Made by a program: the position numbers and the translations under genes. Below are positions 6,475 through 14,947 of a stretch of 30,939 nt of DNA, piece by piece. The DNA comes from a virus. A model generated the notes under the pieces. It made no database searches, had not been told where the DNA came from, and worked only from the letters and a program-made list of their open reading frames with translations. How positions within the stretch are numbered: the first letter of the stretch is position 1; every line of letters starts with the position of its first letter. Location: positions 1-30,939 of IMG/VR virus record IMGVR_UViG_3300020180_000090, one strand, 5' to 3'.

Positions 6475-7353
6475 ATGAAAAGCGTAACAGAATTAAGAAC
6501 GGTATATGCAGACTTTACTCGTAATTCCAATACTGCTCACGTGGACAAAGGAATAGACGCTATCAACAACGCAGCTTACCGTAGGCTTTATGGATTTGAT
6601 TATACTTTTTTGGAGCAGACCGAGATAGTAAACACTATAGCTTCTTTAGCAACATACCCAATACCTATCAACGTAGGTAAGATTAGATCCGTGTCAGCAC
6701 TGGTGGGTACTAGCCAGAAGTATGTACTACGAGAAGTGGCTACACGACAAGAGTGGGACCAATTATTTTATACACCAGTGGAGTCAAACATACCTGCATG
6801 GTTTTACATTGAGAACGACACGATTAGTGTGTACCCAATACCTTCTGATTCCAACGTACCTATCTACTTGAACTACAAAAAGAAGATGTACCCAGCTACA
6901 CAACCAGACTTTATCAACAACAACCTCCAGTTTACTAATGGGTCAAAGGTGGTGATGCTAACCGCTGGGGTACTTCCAACATGGATAAATATACAAGGAT
7001 ACGTAACCGACGAGAACGGTAGAGCATACAGTATCTCCACCAGGGATAGTGCTGTTCAACTAACGCTACACCAGAACTACCAAGGTGATACAGGGGTAAA
7101 AACTACTCTTATCTCGCAAGGATTGCTCTTCCCAGAAGGGCTAGAGTATCTACCCTTATACGATGCTGTCTCTGATTACTACCTGTCTCAAGAGGGTAAA
7201 TTAGACGCCTCAAACCTATGGAAAGCCCGGGCAGATGAACTAGTCGCAATGCTTAACAGTGAGTTCGGAATGAAGACGACTGACCTACATATTGTCATTA
7301 GAGACAAAGGTGGTTACGATCGATACAATCCGAACAACTACCCAGTTATTTGA
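6475..7353 (+). CDS. Head-tail adaptor protein (podovirus SU10-adaptor-like)
   Basis: 292 residues. The N-terminal part (MKSVTELRTVYADF, then DKGIDAINNAAYRRLYGFDYTFLEQTE) has the helical opening of phage adaptor proteins: a short helix, 'xxINxAyrxi', an aromatic segment and a beta 'TIxxLATYPIP' turn. A central beta-rich region (WFYIENDTISVYPIPS) and a C-terminal helix (DAVSDYYLSQEG, then LWKARADELVAMLN) complete the pattern. Such proteins form the ring under the portal. It is the first gene of the structural operon and is followed by an inserted HNH gene and a nozzle-like protein, consistent with tail-machine assembly. The family call is by pattern only. Confidence 0.55.
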   Translation: MKSVTELRTVYADFTRNSNTAHVDKGIDAINNAAYRRLYGFDYTFLEQTEIVNTIASLATYPIPINVGKIRSVSALVGTSQKYVLREVATRQEWDQLFYTPVESNIPAWFYIENDTISVYPIPSDSNVPIYLNYKKKMYPATQPDFINNNLQFTNGSKVVMLTAGVLPTWINIQGYVTDENGRAYSISTRDSAVQLTLHQNYQGDTGVKTTLISQGLLFPEGLEYLPLYDAVSDYYLSQEGKLDASNLWKARADELVAMLNSEFGMKTTDLHIVIRDKGGYDRYNPNNYPVI

Positions 7354-7365
7354 CATAATATATAT

Positions 7366-7950
7366 ATGTTGTACCATAACCATCAAAAAACAAGTTTAAG
7401 TATTGAGGTGCAGTGTAAAGCCTGTTCTACAATTTTCTATACAGTAAAGTCTAAGCAAGAAAGAGTTAAGTACTGCTCTAAGGCATGTAAGTTTCAAGGT
7501 ATCCCCTTAGAGGAAAGGTTCTGGAAAAAGGTAGATAAAACAAGTACCTGCTGGTTATGGACTGGAGCTAAAGTGAACAACGGATATGGTGTGGTAGCAA
7601 ACAAATACTCAAATATAAGAGCTCATGTGTATTCATATGAACTAGAAAATAAGGTTAAAGTTCCTAAGGGGATGCTTATATGCCACAAGTGTGACGTACC
7701 GTCCTGTGTGAACCCTGACCATTTGTTTATGGGTACGTCACAAGACAACTCGGATGACATGATCAAAAAAGGTAGAAAAGCTGTTGGTGTTGCTACTAAT
7801 AGGGCTAAGCTAACACCGAGTAGTGTTAGGAGTATGCGTAAGATGGTATCAAAAGGAATGTCTGACATTTCTATCTCTAAGGTGTTTAATGTTTCATCTG
7901 GGACAGTCTGGCAAGTTAAAAACAATAATGTGTGGAAACACGTAACATAG
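7366..7950 (+). CDS. Free-standing HNH homing endonuclease with zinc finger and HTH
   Basis: 194 residues. A zinc site C17-x2-C20 with C37-x3-C41 is followed by the HNH_3-type core at about 60-135 (CWLWTGA, RAHVYSYEL, LICHKCDVPSCVNPDHLFMG, DNSDDMIKKGR). A C-terminal helix-turn-helix at 150-190 (VRSMRKMVSKGMSDISISKVF) ends in KNNNVWKHV, typical of intron-encoded and free-standing homing nucleases, where it aids site recognition. The gene sits between adaptor and nozzle genes, with 12 bp and 1 bp spacing, as if inserted without disrupting them. A CATAAT box ends 6 bp before its ATG, so it may have its own near-leaderless promoter. Confidence 0.9.
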   Translation: MLYHNHQKTSLSIEVQCKACSTIFYTVKSKQERVKYCSKACKFQGIPLEERFWKKVDKTSTCWLWTGAKVNNGYGVVANKYSNIRAHVYSYELENKVKVPKGMLICHKCDVPSCVNPDHLFMGTSQDNSDDMIKKGRKAVGVATNRAKLTPSSVRSMRKMVSKGMSDISISKVFNVSSGTVWQVKNNNVWKHVT

Positions 7951-7951
7951 T

Positions 7952-9424
7952 ATGGCTCGTTTCAAAGAACAACTTGAAAAGTTTGACGCTTTGGTGACTA
8001 ACCCATTTGGAGAGAAAGGAGCAGCTGCTTTCCAGCACCTAAGTAACGACCCTGGTGCCACTATTTTATATCCCAACAACGCAAGAGTCTCAGCGACCAC
8101 CAAGATACCAGGTTTCCCAAGTGACATACGACGTGCACTGGTGGTTAGCTCAAATGGTTCTCAGAGTGGTAAGGCTGCAGTACTCTATGCAAACAACATT
8201 GGCTTTGTGGACCAAGACAGCTTTACTGTTTCGGCACAGGCTTCAGGAATGGCTAACCCGTCTACCACCATGTTTACCGAATTCGACGGTGGTCTTTACT
8301 ATGTAACACCAGGTGGTACCGACCTCCGTAGGTTCGACATCAACACTAGCGGTAATGTTTCATGTAACACTACTGTTGGGTACACCTCCGCATACTCAGC
8401 GGTTGCTTCATACATCAACGCTCTCATAACCGCATACAATAGTAACTCTACGACAGATGTCTACATCACCTACGCAGCTACAACTACAAACCCTACACAG
8501 AACCAAGTTCTCTCACCCGGTACACGTATACCATTCCCGGTGGTGTCTATGGATGAGTATAAGAACTATGTGGTAATGCTCTGTGAGTACAAGACAGGAG
8601 CAATGGTTACCTTTTACGACGGTAAGAGTTCGCTCCCAAGCTTCTTTGAACCTGTTCCACAAGGGATACCGTTATTCGTCAGAAACGTTAACGGTTACTT
8701 ACTGGTGGTAACATTCGACAAGAATGTGAACAGTAGGACTTTGATAATATCTGTATTTGATGGAACCAAGTTTACAAAACTATTTGAATACAAGAAGTAC
8801 AACCCATCCGTATTTGCCGTAGACTTGCATGACTCTGGTGCTACTGTTGACGACGGGTCCCTCTACTTTACCGGACGGTTCTGTGAGCAACATGGTATGT
8901 GGAAATTTAACGTAGAGACCAACGAACTCACACTGGAGAGTTACTACGACAATGGCGGTATAGCGACATTGGTAAATTACAGTCTGTACAACACTTTGGT
9001 GCTTCCAAGCCAGATAGGGTTAGTGATGAACACTACCGGTGCCACGCTATACCAGAATGATTTCAATAATTACTCAGTTGTCTCACCTATGTACATCACA
9101 CGTCGGTTTGATGGTGGTGCAAAGAACATAAAGAAGAAGTGGTTGTCAGTTGGATTAACCACACACACTGGATTCGATGAGGTATCTTCTATACCTGCAA
9201 ACAGGAGCATCCTTGTAGAGTACCGTATCGATAACACTACCGCCTGGACCACTATGGGTACTCACACTGCTAGTAACGAAGTGTTCACAGAGTTCACTTA
9301 TGAGAACACCCAGATAACCATAACTGACTACCACACCATACAGTTCAAGCTCACTTGGACAGGTCTTAGTTACCTTGATGATTTTTATGTAACGCATGAT
9401 GGACTACCAGAAATAGAAAACTAA
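7952..9424 (+). CDS. Tail nozzle/tube-like structural protein (beta-propeller-like)
   Basis: 490 residues, with a short helical N-terminus (MARFKEQLEKFDALVTNPFG) followed by an almost wholly beta pattern. Recurring units (DGGLYYVTPGG, DEYKNYVVMLCEY, NGYLLVVTF, DGSLYFTGRFCEQHGMW) are like blades of the propeller-containing tail nozzle proteins of short-tailed phages. The last 100 residues form a separate beta domain (RSILVEYRIDNTTAW). The start is 1 bp after the HNH stop. No enzyme motif. A structural tail role is well supported by neighbours; the propeller assignment is inference. Confidence 0.6.
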   Translation: MARFKEQLEKFDALVTNPFGEKGAAAFQHLSNDPGATILYPNNARVSATTKIPGFPSDIRRALVVSSNGSQSGKAAVLYANNIGFVDQDSFTVSAQASGMANPSTTMFTEFDGGLYYVTPGGTDLRRFDINTSGNVSCNTTVGYTSAYSAVASYINALITAYNSNSTTDVYITYAATTTNPTQNQVLSPGTRIPFPVVSMDEYKNYVVMLCEYKTGAMVTFYDGKSSLPSFFEPVPQGIPLFVRNVNGYLLVVTFDKNVNSRTLIISVFDGTKFTKLFEYKKYNPSVFAVDLHDSGATVDDGSLYFTGRFCEQHGMWKFNVETNELTLESYYDNGGIATLVNYSLYNTLVLPSQIGLVMNTTGATLYQNDFNNYSVVSPMYITRRFDGGAKNIKKKWLSVGLTTHTGFDEVSSIPANRSILVEYRIDNTTAWTTMGTHTASNEVFTEFTYENTQITITDYHTIQFKLTWTGLSYLDDFYVTHDGLPEIEN

Positions 9425-9425
9425 T

Positions 9426-10106
9426 ATGGAGAATCACCTAGAACCTGTTAACTTCAAGTTGGACACGTCCTTCTTCAGAGCTGGTAACCAGAACTATACA
9501 CAGTATGGACAGGTGTTTACCGTGTACCACAGTATTTCAAAACGGAGACCTGTTAATAACACTATCACCATACCTGCCCAAACCATACCTGCGAGGTCTG
9601 TGCCTGTCACTGGTGGTGGTGGTGGAACAGTAAACATACCTGCCTACATCATACCTAGTTACTCGGTACAAGGTCCAGAACAGTCTCAATTCGAGTTGTT
9701 CTACCCGTTCTTCATGGTCCCATATGGTGCTTCTGCAGGGTTAGACCCGTTCGAGAACGGTTGGTTAGGTGACAAACCTGTGACACTAGTAGGGGGGACA
9801 ATGGCTGTATCACCTGTTGGAGGGGCTTTGGATTCTGTCATAGCACTTGATGTGCGTGTACACGGACCAGGTGTGCCAGTATGGCCGATACCTACCAACC
9901 CTGGTGGGTATGTAATAGCGAGTACCTTTGCAACTTCAGCAGGGCACCAAAACACAGCTCGAGGTCTCGTACTGGACGACAGCCCACAGGTTCGTACCAT
10001 TAGCCGAGGAGACAGGCTAGGTGTATATCCTGATTTTGGCTTTACGCCACCTGGTAGTATCGAGTTCGATTCCATTCTTATTAGTCTGCAATTTCTTATC
10101 AATTAA
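9426..10106 (+). CDS. Structural protein, beta-rich, unknown
   Basis: 226 residues. After a 45-residue lead comes an internally repetitive Pro/Ile segment (TIPAQTIPARSVPV and NIPAYIIPSYSV around a GGGGG run), then a Gly/Pro/Val-rich beta domain to the end (FDSILISLQFLIN). It begins 1 bp after the nozzle-like gene and precedes the predicted internal proteins, so it is probably a virion component such as a tail plug, stopper or fibre base. No family recognised. Confidence 0.5.
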   Translation: MENHLEPVNFKLDTSFFRAGNQNYTQYGQVFTVYHSISKRRPVNNTITIPAQTIPARSVPVTGGGGGTVNIPAYIIPSYSVQGPEQSQFELFYPFFMVPYGASAGLDPFENGWLGDKPVTLVGGTMAVSPVGGALDSVIALDVRVHGPGVPVWPIPTNPGGYVIASTFATSAGHQNTARGLVLDDSPQVRTISRGDRLGVYPDFGFTPPGSIEFDSILISLQFLIN

Positions 10107-10108
10107 TG

Positions 10109-10114
10109 TACAAT
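10109..10114 (+). promoter_or_regulatory. Candidate -10 box (TACAAT), near-leaderless
   Basis: TACAAT ends 8 bp before the ATG at 10123; a weak CTGCAA lies 17 bp upstream of it. AGGA 5 bp before this ATG is one of the few Shine-Dalgarno-like sequences in the window. Confidence 0.35.
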
Positions 10115-10122
10115 AGGATTAT

Positions 10123-11448
10123 ATGATAGCTAAAACTAACCCTTATAAGCAAATACTTGGAAAAGGTCTTAACGCATTATCACAGACTAAATCGATGCTA
10201 CCAAAGTTTGGACCTATGATTGCACCAGTAGCTGGTGCGATGTCATTTGCAAACAGTCTGACCAAATCTGCATACAATAAGTTTTCAGCTCCTGTGGCTC
10301 CTGTGGCTCCTGTATCGACCGGAACTCCGTTCAACATACCTATGGGGCAAACTATGGTAACGAACCCACAGAACATACCTGCAGGGCAAACAAATCCTTT
10401 ACTGTCAGGTGCACCTCAAGCGCCTCAAGCGCCTCAAGTAGCACCAACGATGGCACCACCCCAGCAACCAGGTGGCATGATGGCTCCTCCAGTAGCTCCT
10501 CCAGTAGCTCCAGTGCAGGCAGGTGGGGTTATGCCACCAGTCGGTGGAACTACAGGCACCACCACAACCACAGGTGGTGTTAATAGTGGGCTGCCAGAGT
10601 TTGTTACGGCTACCCCAGAAGAACTAGCGCTACAGCAGAGCTTGGCGACTAAGAAGTCTCAGTTCGCACAGCAGTACGAGGACATCTTTACACCATCAGG
10701 TATGAAGACTATGGCTGGTGCTACAGGACTCGCTGGTATTATCGGTGACCGATCGAAGATGGACCAAGCTAATATCGTAGACGAATTAGCTGTAGCGTCT
10801 GGTAACAGAAAAGAAAAGAACAACTTCAACCAGAAGAACTTTGAGAATCAGCAGTCACTGGTGAACAGTGCATCTGAGCAAACACGATGGGACAAGGAGA
10901 TGGCATTTAACCTAAAGAAATTTGATGCAGAGATGAATATAAAAAGACAAGAGATGCAGATATCTCGTGAGAAACTGAGCAGAGGAGAACCATTATCTAT
11001 AACAGACCAGATAAAGTTGAACGAGTTCACACAGAAACAATCTGCCGACAGGCAATCAGCAGAGACTGCAATTCCTGCACTTAAAAGGCTCCTACAGTAT
11101 AAGGGTTCAGCTATAGCAGGGCGTGACTTCAGTAGTGGAGCTAGTAGAATGGCAACGAAGGGGCTGACATGGACGTTTGGTGGAGAAGGAAGAGCCTTCT
11201 ATGACTTAAAGAACCTGATTGGAGCTGACGCTCAGTTACAAGCGTCAGCAGTATTAAAGGGAGGAGGTTCTATTTCAAACTTAGAGCGTGCAATCTTGGC
11301 TAATAAAACCGGTTTGAACGCTGCTACGGCAACAGAGTACTGGGCAGCGGTAGAGAAGACGTTAGCCCAGGTAGAGCGAGAAGCATATGGTGCTCAGGAT
11401 ATGACCAATGAACAGTTATTAGCTGAGTACTCAGCTCTTGCTCAATAG
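10123..11448 (+). CDS. Putative internal virion / ejection protein with Pro-Ala-rich repeats
   Basis: 441 residues in three parts. Residues 1-55 are basic with an Ala/Gly amphipathic stretch. Residues 56-155 are low-complexity Pro/Ala/Gln/Gly with tandem units (APVAPVAPV, APQAPQAPQ, two APPV). Residues 160-441 are helical and charged, including a long coiled coil (about 225-310, KEMAFNLKKFDAEMNIKRQE). This organisation, together with the neighbouring 722-residue coiled-coil gene, resembles internal core or ejected proteins of short-tailed phages. The short DNA repeats could vary by slippage. No catalytic motif seen. Confidence 0.5.
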   Translation: MIAKTNPYKQILGKGLNALSQTKSMLPKFGPMIAPVAGAMSFANSLTKSAYNKFSAPVAPVAPVSTGTPFNIPMGQTMVTNPQNIPAGQTNPLLSGAPQAPQAPQVAPTMAPPQQPGGMMAPPVAPPVAPVQAGGVMPPVGGTTGTTTTTGGVNSGLPEFVTATPEELALQQSLATKKSQFAQQYEDIFTPSGMKTMAGATGLAGIIGDRSKMDQANIVDELAVASGNRKEKNNFNQKNFENQQSLVNSASEQTRWDKEMAFNLKKFDAEMNIKRQEMQISREKLSRGEPLSITDQIKLNEFTQKQSADRQSAETAIPALKRLLQYKGSAIAGRDFSSGASRMATKGLTWTFGGEGRAFYDLKNLIGADAQLQASAVLKGGGSISNLERAILANKTGLNAATATEYWAAVEKTLAQVEREAYGAQDMTNEQLLAEYSALAQ

Positions 11449-11450
11449 TT

Positions 11451-13619
11451 ATGAACCCTAATGATACAAAAAGACTTGCTCTGGAAAAGGAAATGGTACG
11501 AAGGGGTATGGGGTCTTTCGGTACTAGCAAAACTAAAAATAAAAGTCTACTAGGTGAGACTTTTGATACATTGGTAAAGAAACCATTTAACTACGGAGTA
11601 GACTCAATGAAGAGAGCAGCTGGGTTTATAGGTAACGACTTAAAAGGTATCGTACCAAGTGCAGTAGACTCGTACACTAAAAGTGGTGGTGATACAGTCG
11701 CAGCTAATATGCAGTTCGCTAGTAAAGCCATTGGAGCTGCTGGTAATGTACTACCAAATATCGCAGCTGGGTACTTCCCAGAGACTGCGAGGAAAGTACG
11801 AGAAGGGCTAGGTGGTGCGCTGGGACCAGTAATTCAAGGGGCAACGGATATCTATGACGAGAAGGTTCTTCAGAACATAGACGACCCGGCGCAACGTGAA
11901 CGAGCCCGTGTAGCTCCTGGTCTTGTTCTGAACACTGCAGGAACAGTGGCTGAGTTTGGTGGTCTCTCAAAACTACCGGGTCAGCTGAAAAGAGCTGGTA
12001 CAGCGTTAGATGATAGTACTGATGCGATAAAAGGAAGGCTTAATAAAATTGGACCAGACGGAGGAAGTGGTGCTCCACCGGCTCCACCAGCTCCACCAGG
12101 TTTTGTAGCAGGTCAGTCGCTTGTTGATATGTTTGGACCGATCAGGTCACTGCCACAAGAGCAACAAAGGTTCGGGACTAAAGGGCGTAGACCTGGTGAG
12201 AAACTGATAGCTGCTCAGTCGCCTACGTATGGTTCAGCTGAACTTATGGAAGAAGCTGTTTCATCGATTAGGAAGTACAGTTCAGAAGAAATGCCTGATG
12301 GCGTACCTTTCAACGGAGACACCTTTGGACAAGCAGCACCAATAGCTATACAAAATATGGCTAACTCGACTGACAGAATACTTCAGCAGTCTGGAATACA
12401 TCTATCAGGAGCAGATGAGTTTCATAATATACTTAAAGCCACAGGGGACGCAATAACGAACAACCCAACTAAGTATGGTATTGAAGGTTCCCGAGCTTGG
12501 GAAAATATCTTAAAAGAATGGGAATTTATTGATTCGTATGCATTTAGTGTCGATGGTAACGGAGTATCTCTATTTGGTTTGAAAGAATTACAAAGACGGG
12601 TAAGACAACTGAGGCAGGAATCAGGTGGTTTCAAAACAAACAGTGGTAAAGGACCTAATCCAGTAGCTGATGTGTACAAGAAGGTTGATGACGCTTTATC
12701 TGGTAAGATAATGACACTACTCTATGAACAGTCTCCCGATCTCGCAAATGCCTACAGCTCCATAAATAAAAGTGCATCAACTGTATTAACATTAGGTGAC
12801 CACTTATACGAAGCACTAGCAGATTACGCTAAGTCAAAAGGTATCGACTTTGAAGGAGCCTTCAATGACAGAAGTCTCGTATGGGGACTTACCTCAGGTA
12901 GCCCAATGTACGCAGGTGTTATTATTGGTAGTAAAGTGATGCAAGACTTAATAACTGGGTTCTTCAAAAGACTTAAGATGGATAAAGCACTTGAATCAAT
13001 AGGTCAAAAGGCAGACCTTGAATCAAGTATTGCTCCTGGAATAAAGGCAGCTGAGATGGTTGTTCCCGTTCAAGCTGCGACAGGTAAGCTGAGAGGCTAC
13101 CTTGGTAAGAACGAACCAGGTAGTACCCAGTACCAAAAGCTACAAGAAAGTGTTATGAACCAACAGAAAGCTGCTCAGCAAGTAGCCCAGAAAGAGGCTG
13201 CACTTACACAAGGAGAAGATGCTTTCAAGCAACGTAACCTACAGATGAAGAACCAACAAGTTGATGCAAAGCAACAAGCTATGGTAGACAAGAAAGCAGC
13301 AGACCAAGAGAAGGTAATGAGACAGCAACAAGATGACCAAATTAAACGAGCAGCGGAGCAGGACAAGTTGGTACAAAAGCAACGAGTTGATGCTGACAAG
13401 GCGGTACTCGATAAGCAAAAGCTAGACACAGCTACAGAGATGGATAAGATGAAATTGGAAAAGGCAAAGCTAAAGCACGAGGCAGACCTGAAAGCTATCA
13501 AAGAAAAAGAGAAGGCTGCGGCTGCAGCTGCAGCTCTGAAGGCTAAAGGCAAGCTAGGTCCCATAAAGAAACCAGCAAAAGCACCAGCAAAGAAACCACT
13601 TGGCAAACCAAAAAAGTAG
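11451..13619 (+). CDS. Putative internal virion protein, large, with C-terminal coiled coil and basic tail
   Basis: 722 residues. The first 170 are Ala/Gly-rich and amphipathic (AANMQFASKAIGAAGNVLPN), like membrane-interacting segments of ejected proteins. A Pro-rich hinge at about 205-215 (APPAPPAPPG) leads to a helical middle. Residues 570-690 form a long Lys/Gln/Ala coiled coil, and the end is strongly basic (KAPAKKPLGKPKK), suitable for DNA contact. It starts 2 bp after the previous gene and ends inside a terminator. A role in DNA ejection or the internal core fits; no lytic transglycosylase motif was found. Confidence 0.5.
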   Translation: MNPNDTKRLALEKEMVRRGMGSFGTSKTKNKSLLGETFDTLVKKPFNYGVDSMKRAAGFIGNDLKGIVPSAVDSYTKSGGDTVAANMQFASKAIGAAGNVLPNIAAGYFPETARKVREGLGGALGPVIQGATDIYDEKVLQNIDDPAQRERARVAPGLVLNTAGTVAEFGGLSKLPGQLKRAGTALDDSTDAIKGRLNKIGPDGGSGAPPAPPAPPGFVAGQSLVDMFGPIRSLPQEQQRFGTKGRRPGEKLIAAQSPTYGSAELMEEAVSSIRKYSSEEMPDGVPFNGDTFGQAAPIAIQNMANSTDRILQQSGIHLSGADEFHNILKATGDAITNNPTKYGIEGSRAWENILKEWEFIDSYAFSVDGNGVSLFGLKELQRRVRQLRQESGGFKTNSGKGPNPVADVYKKVDDALSGKIMTLLYEQSPDLANAYSSINKSASTVLTLGDHLYEALADYAKSKGIDFEGAFNDRSLVWGLTSGSPMYAGVIIGSKVMQDLITGFFKRLKMDKALESIGQKADLESSIAPGIKAAEMVVPVQAATGKLRGYLGKNEPGSTQYQKLQESVMNQQKAAQQVAQKEAALTQGEDAFKQRNLQMKNQQVDAKQQAMVDKKAADQEKVMRQQQDDQIKRAAEQDKLVQKQRVDADKAVLDKQKLDTATEMDKMKLEKAKLKHEADLKAIKEKEKAAAAAAALKAKGKLGPIKKPAKAPAKKPLGKPKK

Positions 13620-13637
13620 GAGCAATCCTACTTTTTT
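13610..13637. terminator. Perfect bidirectional terminator shared by convergent genes
   Basis: AAAAAA, GTAGGA (13616-13621), GCAA tetraloop, TCCTAC (13626-13631), TTTTTT. Symmetric A-run and T-run make it intrinsic in both directions. The TAG stops of both flanking genes (13617-13619 plus; 13628-13630 minus) lie in its stem. Confidence 0.9.
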
Positions 13638-13969
13638 AGTATCTTATCGATTATCTTTTCTTTATCATCAATGCTCTGGACGTACTCGAGTGCCTTGTCT
13701 ATGGTGGTGATACCTGATATGACAGACTTAGGACCATACTGCTTACCACCTTCATTGGTGTGTCCGTAGGACAGTATGGTGCCTTTACGAGTAACCCAAC
13801 CCCACTTGTCTCCATAGATATTCTGGATGAAGATGAGCCCGTAGTGCATACCGATAGGTATCATGATGCTGTACCCGTACTGATATGCCCGTGTCTTGTA
13901 GTGGTCCAACTTCTTCTTGTCTGCGAGTAGCATTGCTATATCTCCCTTGATTACGATTTCTTTTTCCAT
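13628..13969 (-). CDS. Unknown early protein
   Basis: 113 residues from the ATG at 13969 (a TTG three codons upstream is in frame but lies in the predicted promoter spacer region). MEKEIVIKGDIAMLLADKKK is followed by an alpha/beta pattern with many aromatics (GDKWGWVTRKGTILSYGH) and a helical end (EKIIDKILKK). No family recognised. It is the most downstream minus-strand gene but has its own strong promoter, so it is expressed separately from the recombination operon. Its stop codon is inside the shared terminator. Confidence 0.6.
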   Translation of the reverse strand: MEKEIVIKGDIAMLLADKKKLDHYKTRAYQYGYSIMIPIGMHYGLIFIQNIYGDKWGWVTRKGTILSYGHTNEGGKQYGPKSVISGITTIDKALEYVQSIDDKEKIIDKILKK

Positions 13970-13977
13970 ATTGTCCA

Positions 13978-14005
13978 ACTATACACTACTACTGACCTGT
14001 GTCAA
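13978..14005 (-). promoter_or_regulatory. Promoter with TGAC-N4-GTCA operator
   Basis: On the minus strand: TTGACA (14005-14000), 16-bp spacer, TATAGT (13983-13978), ending 8 bp before the ATG at 13969. The inverted repeat TGAC-N4-GTCA (13993-14004) overlaps the -35 box; the same arrangement occurs at two other promoters. Confidence 0.7.
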
Positions 14006-14415
14006 GTAGAGAGTACCACCCATCTTTGTATCTCGCTCCGTTTCCATGACTGCTCGAATAGCTCTTGGGTAGGCAATAGTAACTGCATCTGCTCATCATC
14101 TGCCCACACCAGTACAAGATACTTTTTTCTACAGAGTACGATGTCTACAAATTTATTGTGTAGTCCGATGTCTCGTATCTTGGTACCAACGAGACCTTCT
14201 GAGAGCAGGGTGAGTACTTGGTTCTTCTCCATTATGGCTGGGTTGAACGTACCTCCACGCACCAATTTAAGCTCAATAGCCCCGTCTACGTCGTGGTCTT
14301 TCAACCAGTCGTAAACGGGGCTATAGTAATCCTTTTCTACCTTAGAACGGATCTGCGTCTTTGAGCTTTTTACCTGCCTCGATTTTGTCTTTGATGAACT
14401 CAGGGAAGGTGTCAT
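14002..14415 (-). CDS. Putative PD-(D/E)XK-type nuclease (resolvase-like)
   Basis: About 137 residues from the ATG at 14415 (another in-frame ATG is at 14442). The core VYDWLKDHDVDGAIELKLVRGG, then AIMEKNQVLTLL, shows an acidic residue followed by E-x-K and a downstream Gln, as in Holliday-junction resolvase-like and VRR-type nucleases. The beta hairpin KFVDIVLCRKKYLVLVWAD follows. The first 25 residues overlap the end of the SSB-like gene in another frame and look like a shadow of it. No start codon exists at the true domain boundary, so a frameshift from the SSB-like gene or an unusual start must be considered. Nuclease assignment is moderate. Confidence 0.5.
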   Translation of the reverse strand: MTPSLSSSKTKSRQVKSSKTQIRSKVEKDYYSPVYDWLKDHDVDGAIELKLVRGGTFNPAIMEKNQVLTLLSEGLVGTKIRDIGLHNKFVDIVLCRKKYLVLVWADDEQMQLLLPTQELFEQSWKRSEIQRWVVLST

Positions 14416-14887
14416 AAATATCTTTATCAGGGTTTTCTGCATCGAAGAATACGAGAGGGTTTACACGGTCACCGACAGTTAGCCCTTTCATCATAGGAGA
14501 GTATCCTTTGATGTTGTTGTACTCTCCACTTTCTGTTACGTCTATTGAGAGCATCAGGGTCTTGTCGAGTAGTTGTTCTATCTCCATGTCTGGGTTGCTC
14601 GCATCCTCTGAAACAGCTTTACAGAGCTTTGTCAGTCCTGCTTTCGCATGAGAGGATAGAGTTTCTTCTTTGGAGAATACATACGGCTGAGGTCCTTTGT
14701 CTGCATTGAACACGTATGTTTCTGATGGTACCTCGAATGTAATTCGTACTTTTGGTTTGATGCTTTTAACACCTTCCCACTCGTTCTCTTGCAATCCAAT
14801 AGATAGGATAGACACGATACGAGCTGCGTAGGTACCTGGGTCGATTACAGGAGCTTTGTTATAACTTTTTTGTGCTGGTATTTTCAT
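14342..14887 (-). CDS. Single-stranded DNA-binding protein (phage type)
   Basis: 181 residues. The opening PVIDPGTYAARIVSILSIGLQ, followed by KPKVRITFEVPSE, matches the OB-fold start of phage SSBs that accompany recombination genes, in which 'pGty.ari..i.dlG.q' precedes a 'k.ritfElp' strand. The C-terminus ends in DADPF, like the acidic D-x-P-F tip of bacterial SSB that recruits partner proteins. It would coat ssDNA during replication and recombination. The gene is preceded by a promoter region and an A/C-rich leader containing a repeated TTAAACCAA unit, and is followed in an overlapping frame by a nuclease-like gene. Confidence 0.65.
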   Translation of the reverse strand: MKIPAQKSYNKAPVIDPGTYAARIVSILSIGLQENEWEGVKSIKPKVRITFEVPSETYVFNADKGPQPYVFSKEETLSSHAKAGLTKLCKAVSEDASNPDMEIEQLLDKTLMLSIDVTESGEYNNIKGYSPMMKGLTVGDRVNPLVFFDAENPDKDIYDTFPEFIKDKIEAGKKLKDADPF

Positions 14888-14924
14888 ACGTTTAATTGGT
14901 TTAATTGGTTTATACTTATGACTG

Positions 14925-14942
14925 ACTTGTCATATGTCAAGT
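14925..14942. promoter_or_regulatory. Near-palindromic operator with -35 box upstream of the SSB-like gene
   Basis: ACTTGTCATATGTCAAGT is an 18-bp palindrome broken by a single T/T pair. On the minus strand it contains TTGACA (14940-14935). The best -10, TATAAA, is 20 bp further on, longer than ideal, so an activator or a weaker box may be used. Confidence 0.5.
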
Positions 14943-14947
14943 ATACA

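Noticed and set aside
9701-10102. Minus-strand 133-codon frame opposite a structural gene
   Set aside because: Antisense shadow; no start context or domain.
13175-13606. Minus-strand 143-codon frame opposite the coiled-coil gene
   Set aside because: Ala/Ser/Phe-rich mirror of the Lys/Gln/Ala coding strand; no conserved motif.
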